From: Thiobacillus sp.
GTDB lineage: Bacteria > Pseudomonadota > Gammaproteobacteria > Burkholderiales > Thiobacillaceae
Assembly (NCBI GenBank): GCA_021166845.1
Contig: JAJPEP010000037.1
Location: 1-33,694, forward strand
Reading direction: 5' to 3'
DNA: 33,694 nt
Part shown: one piece after another, positions 30,570 to 33,694 of the stretch
How positions within the stretch are numbered: the first letter of the stretch is position 1
Layout: each line of letters opens with the position of its first letter
Made by a program: the position numbers and the translations under genes
The notes under the pieces: model-generated
What the model was told of the DNA's origin: nothing
What the model saw: the letters and a program-made list of their open reading frames with translations, nothing else
Databases searched by the model: none

Positions 30570-32054
30570 TTACGCCTGCAAGCCGTCCAGCAACGCCATC
30601 CCCCACACCACGCCGAAACCGTTGGCGTCGCTCATCACCGCCCCCAGGCCGCCCTTGCAGCTGTGGCCTGACAGATCCATGTGCAGCCACGGCGTGTCGC
30701 CGACGAAGCGCGACAGAAAGCGGGTGGCGAGAATGTGGTCGGCCTCGCCCTCCATGCTGCACTGCTTGACGTCGGCCACGGTCGAATCGAGGCTGCTGTC
30801 GTAGTCCTCGGGATAGGGGAAGACGACGATGCGTTCGCCGCTTGCTGTGCCGGCGCGCGAGGCCTGGTGCGCCAGCGCGCTGGAGCTGGCGAAGACGCCT
30901 GACATGCGGCTGCCGAGCGCGTGGTGCATGGAGCCGGTCAGCGTGGCGAAGTCGGCGATGAGGTCGGGCCTGCCTCTGGCCGCCAGCGTGAGCGTGTCGG
31001 CCAGCACCATGCGGCCTTCGGCGTCGGTGTGGACGACTTCGATGGTGGTGCCGTTCAAGGCCGTGATCACTTCGTTCTGCCGGTAGGCCTGCGGGCTGAT
31101 GTGGTTCTCCGCGAGCGCGACCCAGCCTTCCAGCGCGACCGGCAGCTTCAGCTTCGACGCCGCCGCGAGAATGCCCAGCACCACCGCCGAGCCGTTCATG
31201 TCCTCGTGCATGCCCTGCATATACTTGGCCGGCTTGAGGTTATGGCCGCCGGTGTCGAAGCAGATGCCCTTGCCCACGAAGGCGATACGGGGCTTTTGCT
31301 TTTTCTCCCTCACCCCTCGCCCCTCACCCCTCACCGGCTCGCCATAGGTGAGCCTGACAATCGCCGCATCCTTCGCCGGCGAACCCTGCGCCACCGCGCA
31401 GAAGGCGCCGGCGCCCATTTTCTTCAGCTTGTCGAAAGCGAATTCCTCGACCGTCCAGCCGTACTGTTTGGCCAGCGCCTTGATGCGCTTGCGGTATACG
31501 CCAGGGGTGAGTTCGTCCGGTCCCTGCACGGTGAGGCTGCGGGTGAGCACGTTGCCTTCGGCCAGCGCCTGCGCGCGGGCGAAACCGTCGGCGGACTGGT
31601 GGCCAAAAAGCTGCACGGATTTGAGGACCGGATCGGTTCTGGATTTGCGCGACGGCAGCGGCACGGCATTGACCAGCGCGGTGTAGACGGCAGCCTCCGC
31701 CGCGCGTGTCGCGAATTCGGCCTCGCCGAACACGGCCAGCGTCAGCGCCTTCGGATGCTCGGCCAGCAACAGCGCCAAAGCCTTGCGCACCTGCTCATGG
31801 GTCTCGAAGGCGCTGGCGTCGGCCTTGAGCATGGCGTAAACGGCGAGCGTGCCGCCGGGCAGCTGTACGGCCACCGGCGACTTGGCCAGCGTGTCGATCT
31901 TGAGGCCGCGTCGCTTCATCGCAGCCTTGAGCTCAACGCTGCCCGGCACCTCGGGCAGGGATTTCGAAACCGGCAACAGCAGCAGCGCATGGCCCGCTGC
32001 CTCCAGGGCTTTTACTGTGATTTCCTGTTTGTTTTCAGTGAGTTTAGGCAGCAT
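30570..32054 (-). CDS. M17-family leucyl aminopeptidase
   Basis: A 494-residue metallo-aminopeptidase. The two-metal site is complete: Lys262 and Asp267 in GKGICFDTGG, Asp285 in HEDMNGSAVVLG, and Asp344, Glu346 with catalytic Arg348 in HTDAEGRMVLADTL. It cleaves N-terminal amino acids and probably works as a hexamer in the cytoplasm. AAGGAA 5 nt upstream fixes the start at 32054. The usual LSLK after the DTGG motif is HNLK. Residues 242-253 (RGEGRGVREKKQ) lie in a surface loop and are coded by a heptanucleotide repeat, described separately. The family name is certain; the PepA versus PepB assignment is not. Confidence 0.9.
   Translation of the reverse strand: MLPKLTENKQEITVKALEAAGHALLLLPVSKSLPEVPGSVELKAAMKRRGLKIDTLAKSPVAVQLPGGTLAVYAMLKADASAFETHEQVRKALALLLAEHPKALTLAVFGEAEFATRAAEAAVYTALVNAVPLPSRKSRTDPVLKSVQLFGHQSADGFARAQALAEGNVLTRSLTVQGPDELTPGVYRKRIKALAKQYGWTVEEFAFDKLKKMGAGAFCAVAQGSPAKDAAIVRLTYGEPVRGEGRGVREKKQKPRIAFVGKGICFDTGGHNLKPAKYMQGMHEDMNGSAVVLGILAAASKLKLPVALEGWVALAENHISPQAYRQNEVITALNGTTIEVVHTDAEGRMVLADTLTLAARGRPDLIADFATLTGSMHHALGSRMSGVFASSSALAHQASRAGTASGERIVVFPYPEDYDSSLDSTVADVKQCSMEGEADHILATRFLSRFVGDTPWLHMDLSGHSCKGGLGAVMSDANGFGVVWGMALLDGLQA
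31308..31335. repeat. heptanucleotide tandem repeat (CCTCRCC)4 inside the aminopeptidase gene
   Basis: Four 7 bp units: CCTCACC, CCTCGCC, CCTCACC, CCTCACC. Seven is not a multiple of three, so gain or loss of one unit would shift the reading frame of the aminopeptidase. The translated segment is a Gly/Arg/Glu-rich loop just before the metal site. Confidence 0.9.
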
Positions 32055-32166
32055 TGCGGTTCCTTGTGGATGGCGTTTTTCTTGATGGTTGGCGGGGTTT
32101 GCCGGATAATTGCGCGTTTGAATTTTTCCGGCGCTTTTTCCAAGCCTGTCCACCAAGGGTAACCGA

Positions 32167-33168
32167 ATGAAGATTGAAGACAAGAAACGCGTGCTGCGCG
32201 AAATGGTGCTGCACCGCCGTTTCGAAGAGCGCTGCTATCAGGCCTATATCGAACGCAAGATCGGCGGTTTTCTGCACCTCTATCCCGGCCAGGAAGCCTG
32301 CTGCAACGGCGTGATGGAAGCCGCGCGCCCCGGCCACGACTACGTGATCACCGGCTACCGCGACCACGTCCACGCGATCAAATGCGGCGCCGACCCGAAG
32401 GAAGTGATGGCCGAGCTGTACGGCAAGGAAACCGGATCAAGCAAGGGGCGCGGCGGTTCGATGCACATCTTCGACGCGGCGCACCGCTTCATGGGCGGCT
32501 ACGCGCTGGTCGGCGGCCCCTTCCCGCTGGCGGCCGGCATCGCCAAGGCGATCCAGCTGAAGGGCGGCGACGAAATCGCCATCTGCTTCCTCGGCGACGC
32601 CGCCAACAACCAGGGCGTGTTCCACGAAACCATGAACATGGCGGCGCTGTGGAAGCTGCCGGTGCTGTTCGTGTGCGAAAACAACCTGTACGGCATCGGC
32701 ACCTCGATCGAGCGCTCCACCGCCGTGGTGCACCAGCACAAGCGCGTGGCCGCCTACAACATCCCGGCCGACGAATGCGACGGCCAGGACATCGACATCG
32801 TGTACGAGCACGCGCGCAAGGCGGTCGAACACGTGCGCGCGGGCAACGGCCCATTTTTCCTCGAACTGATGACCTACCGCTATCGCGGCCACTCGATGTC
32901 CGACGCGCGCGGCTACCGTTCGCGCGAAGAGGAAGAAACGTGGAAGCAGCGCGATCCCATCCTCATGCTGCGCGACCGCCTGATTACGGCGGGCGCGATG
33001 ACCATGGCCGACTACGAGGCGCTGGAAAAGGAAACCGACGCCTACATCGAGAACGAAGTGATCAAGTTCTCCGAGGAATCGCCCGAACCGCGCGTCGAGG
33101 ATCTCGAAAAATACGTTTTCGCCGACCGCGAAACCCAATTGCCCTGGCTCACGGGCAAGGCCGCTTAA
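32167..33168 (+). CDS. pdhA: pyruvate dehydrogenase E1 component, alpha subunit
   Basis: A 333-residue ThDP-dependent alpha subunit of the heterotetrameric (alpha2beta2) E1 type. HLYPGQEACCNGVMEA, SSKGRGGSMHIFD, the ThDP/Mg motif GDAANNQG (143-150) with Asn172 in CENNLYGIGTSIERST, and the phospho-loop YRGHSMSDARGYRSREEEE all match PdhA. It decarboxylates pyruvate and passes the acetyl group to the E2 lipoyl domain. AAGGG 6 nt before the ATG supports the start. pdhB follows 19 bp later. It is divergent from the aminopeptidase gene, 112 bp between starts. Acetoin dehydrogenase alpha is a close relative and cannot be fully excluded without the E2 gene. Confidence 0.92.
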   Translation: MKIEDKKRVLREMVLHRRFEERCYQAYIERKIGGFLHLYPGQEACCNGVMEAARPGHDYVITGYRDHVHAIKCGADPKEVMAELYGKETGSSKGRGGSMHIFDAAHRFMGGYALVGGPFPLAAGIAKAIQLKGGDEIAICFLGDAANNQGVFHETMNMAALWKLPVLFVCENNLYGIGTSIERSTAVVHQHKRVAAYNIPADECDGQDIDIVYEHARKAVEHVRAGNGPFFLELMTYRYRGHSMSDARGYRSREEEETWKQRDPILMLRDRLITAGAMTMADYEALEKETDAYIENEVIKFSEESPEPRVEDLEKYVFADRETQLPWLTGKAA

Positions 33169-33187
33169 GGTTTAAGGAAAAGACAGC

Positions 33188-33694
33188 ATGGCAAACATCA
33201 TGTACTGGGAAGCGATCCAACGCGCCCATGACGAAGAAATGGCGCGTGACCCGCTGGTCATCTGCATGGGCGAAGACATCGGCGTGGCCGGCGGCACCTA
33301 CAAGGCCACCAAGGGCCTGTACGAAAAATACGGCCCGCTGCGCGTGATGGACACCCCGATCTCCGAGGGCGGCTTCACCGGTCTGGCGATCGGCGCCTCC
33401 TTCCTCGGCGTGCGCCCCATCGTCGAGATCATGTCGGTCAACTTCGCCTGGCTGGCGATGGACCAGATGTTCTACTCCGCCGCCAAGTTGCGCTACATGT
33501 CGGGCGGCCAGCTGACCGCGCCGTGCGTGTTCCGCTCCGCCGGCGGCGCGGCCCACCAGCTCGGCGCGCAGCATTCGGCGCGCATGGAGAAGGTGTTCAT
33601 GGGCATCGCCGGCCTGCGCGTGGTGGCGCCGTCCAATCCCAGGCAGGCCTATGGCCTCTTGAAGTCGGCGATCCGCTGCGACGACCCGGTGTTC
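33188..33694 (+). CDS. pdhB: pyruvate dehydrogenase E1 component, beta subunit, N-terminal part (cut by window edge)
   Basis: The first 169 codons of the E1 beta gene; the rest is outside the window. The start MANIMYWEAIQRAHDEEMARDP is followed by CMGEDIGVAGGTYKATKGL (Glu needed for ThDP activation), RVMDTPISEGGFTGLAIGASFLGVRPIVEIM and GGAAHQLGAQHSARME. It forms the alpha2beta2 E1 with PdhA. AAGGA lies upstream of the ATG, 19 bp after pdhA. An E2 gene would be expected next. Confidence 0.92.
   Translation, partial: MANIMYWEAIQRAHDEEMARDPLVICMGEDIGVAGGTYKATKGLYEKYGPLRVMDTPISEGGFTGLAIGASFLGVRPIVEIMSVNFAWLAMDQMFYSAAKLRYMSGGQLTAPCVFRSAGGAAHQLGAQHSARMEKVFMGIAGLRVVAPSNPRQAYGLLKSAIRCDDPVF

Overview
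The window is about 34 kb of GC-rich, densely coded bacterial chromosome. Gene content and protein style (EpsD-type exosortase-locus rotamase, YaeQ, aroC, transaldolase, two-subunit pyruvate dehydrogenase E1, class III cyclase, CATTGC/GTAGGGTGC-type dispersed palindromes) point to a betaproteobacterium, possibly a Nitrosomonadales/Thiobacillus-like lineage. That placement is inference from recognised families, not a database match. I found no rRNA, tRNA, CRISPR array, transposase or phage gene.

Layout. (1) 1-1613: the 5' part of a GDP-mannose 4,6-dehydratase gene (cut by the window edge) and an EpsD-like PPIase lipoprotein, both on the minus strand; this looks like the flank of an exopolysaccharide/exosortase locus. 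(2) 1978-9563: mixed housekeeping and orphan genes: a methyltransferase, a lipoprotein with repeated CX3C motifs, yaeQ, a cold-shock gene with promoter, leader and terminator, a membrane-anchored retropepsin-like protease, a YbaK-type deacylase, a Lon-like Ser-Lys protease and a pyruvyl transferase-like protein. (3) 9829-18432: an MFS transporter, a tiny Cys-rich exported protein, a broken HigA-type antitoxin gene, a membrane adenylate cyclase, chorismate synthase, transaldolase, a CBS protein and an acetolactate-synthase-like TPP enzyme. (4) 18624-29576: an envelope-response block. An OmpR-type two-component system on the minus strand faces a plus-strand series: MipA/OmpV-like outer-membrane protein, ExbB, ExbD, TonB-like protein, Spy-like protein, DUF1104-like protein, TolC-like channel, membrane-fusion protein, FtsX/MacB-type permease and ABC ATPase. 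(5) 29898-33694: an RluA-type pseudouridine synthase, an M17 aminopeptidase, pdhA and the 5' part of the E1 beta gene.

The most interesting signal is in block 4. An ~80 bp regulatory sequence lies between the two-component genes and mipA, and a second copy lies in front of the spy-like gene. The copies align without gaps at 64 of 80 positions. Each has a tandem GTCACA-N4-GTTACA pair with 10 bp periodicity, as expected for an OmpR-family regulator, a second degenerate pair downstream, and an identical TTAAATACGC at the same distance. This suggests one regulon joining outer-membrane sensing, proton-driven energisation, periplasmic chaperoning and, less certainly, tripartite export. The second copy also encodes the last ~20 residues of the TonB-like protein, which looks like the scar of a promoter duplication.

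Other points of note are a 4 x 7 bp tandem repeat inside the aminopeptidase gene, a Cys-rich 15-residue leader ORF coupled to mipA, and several families of dispersed palindromes.
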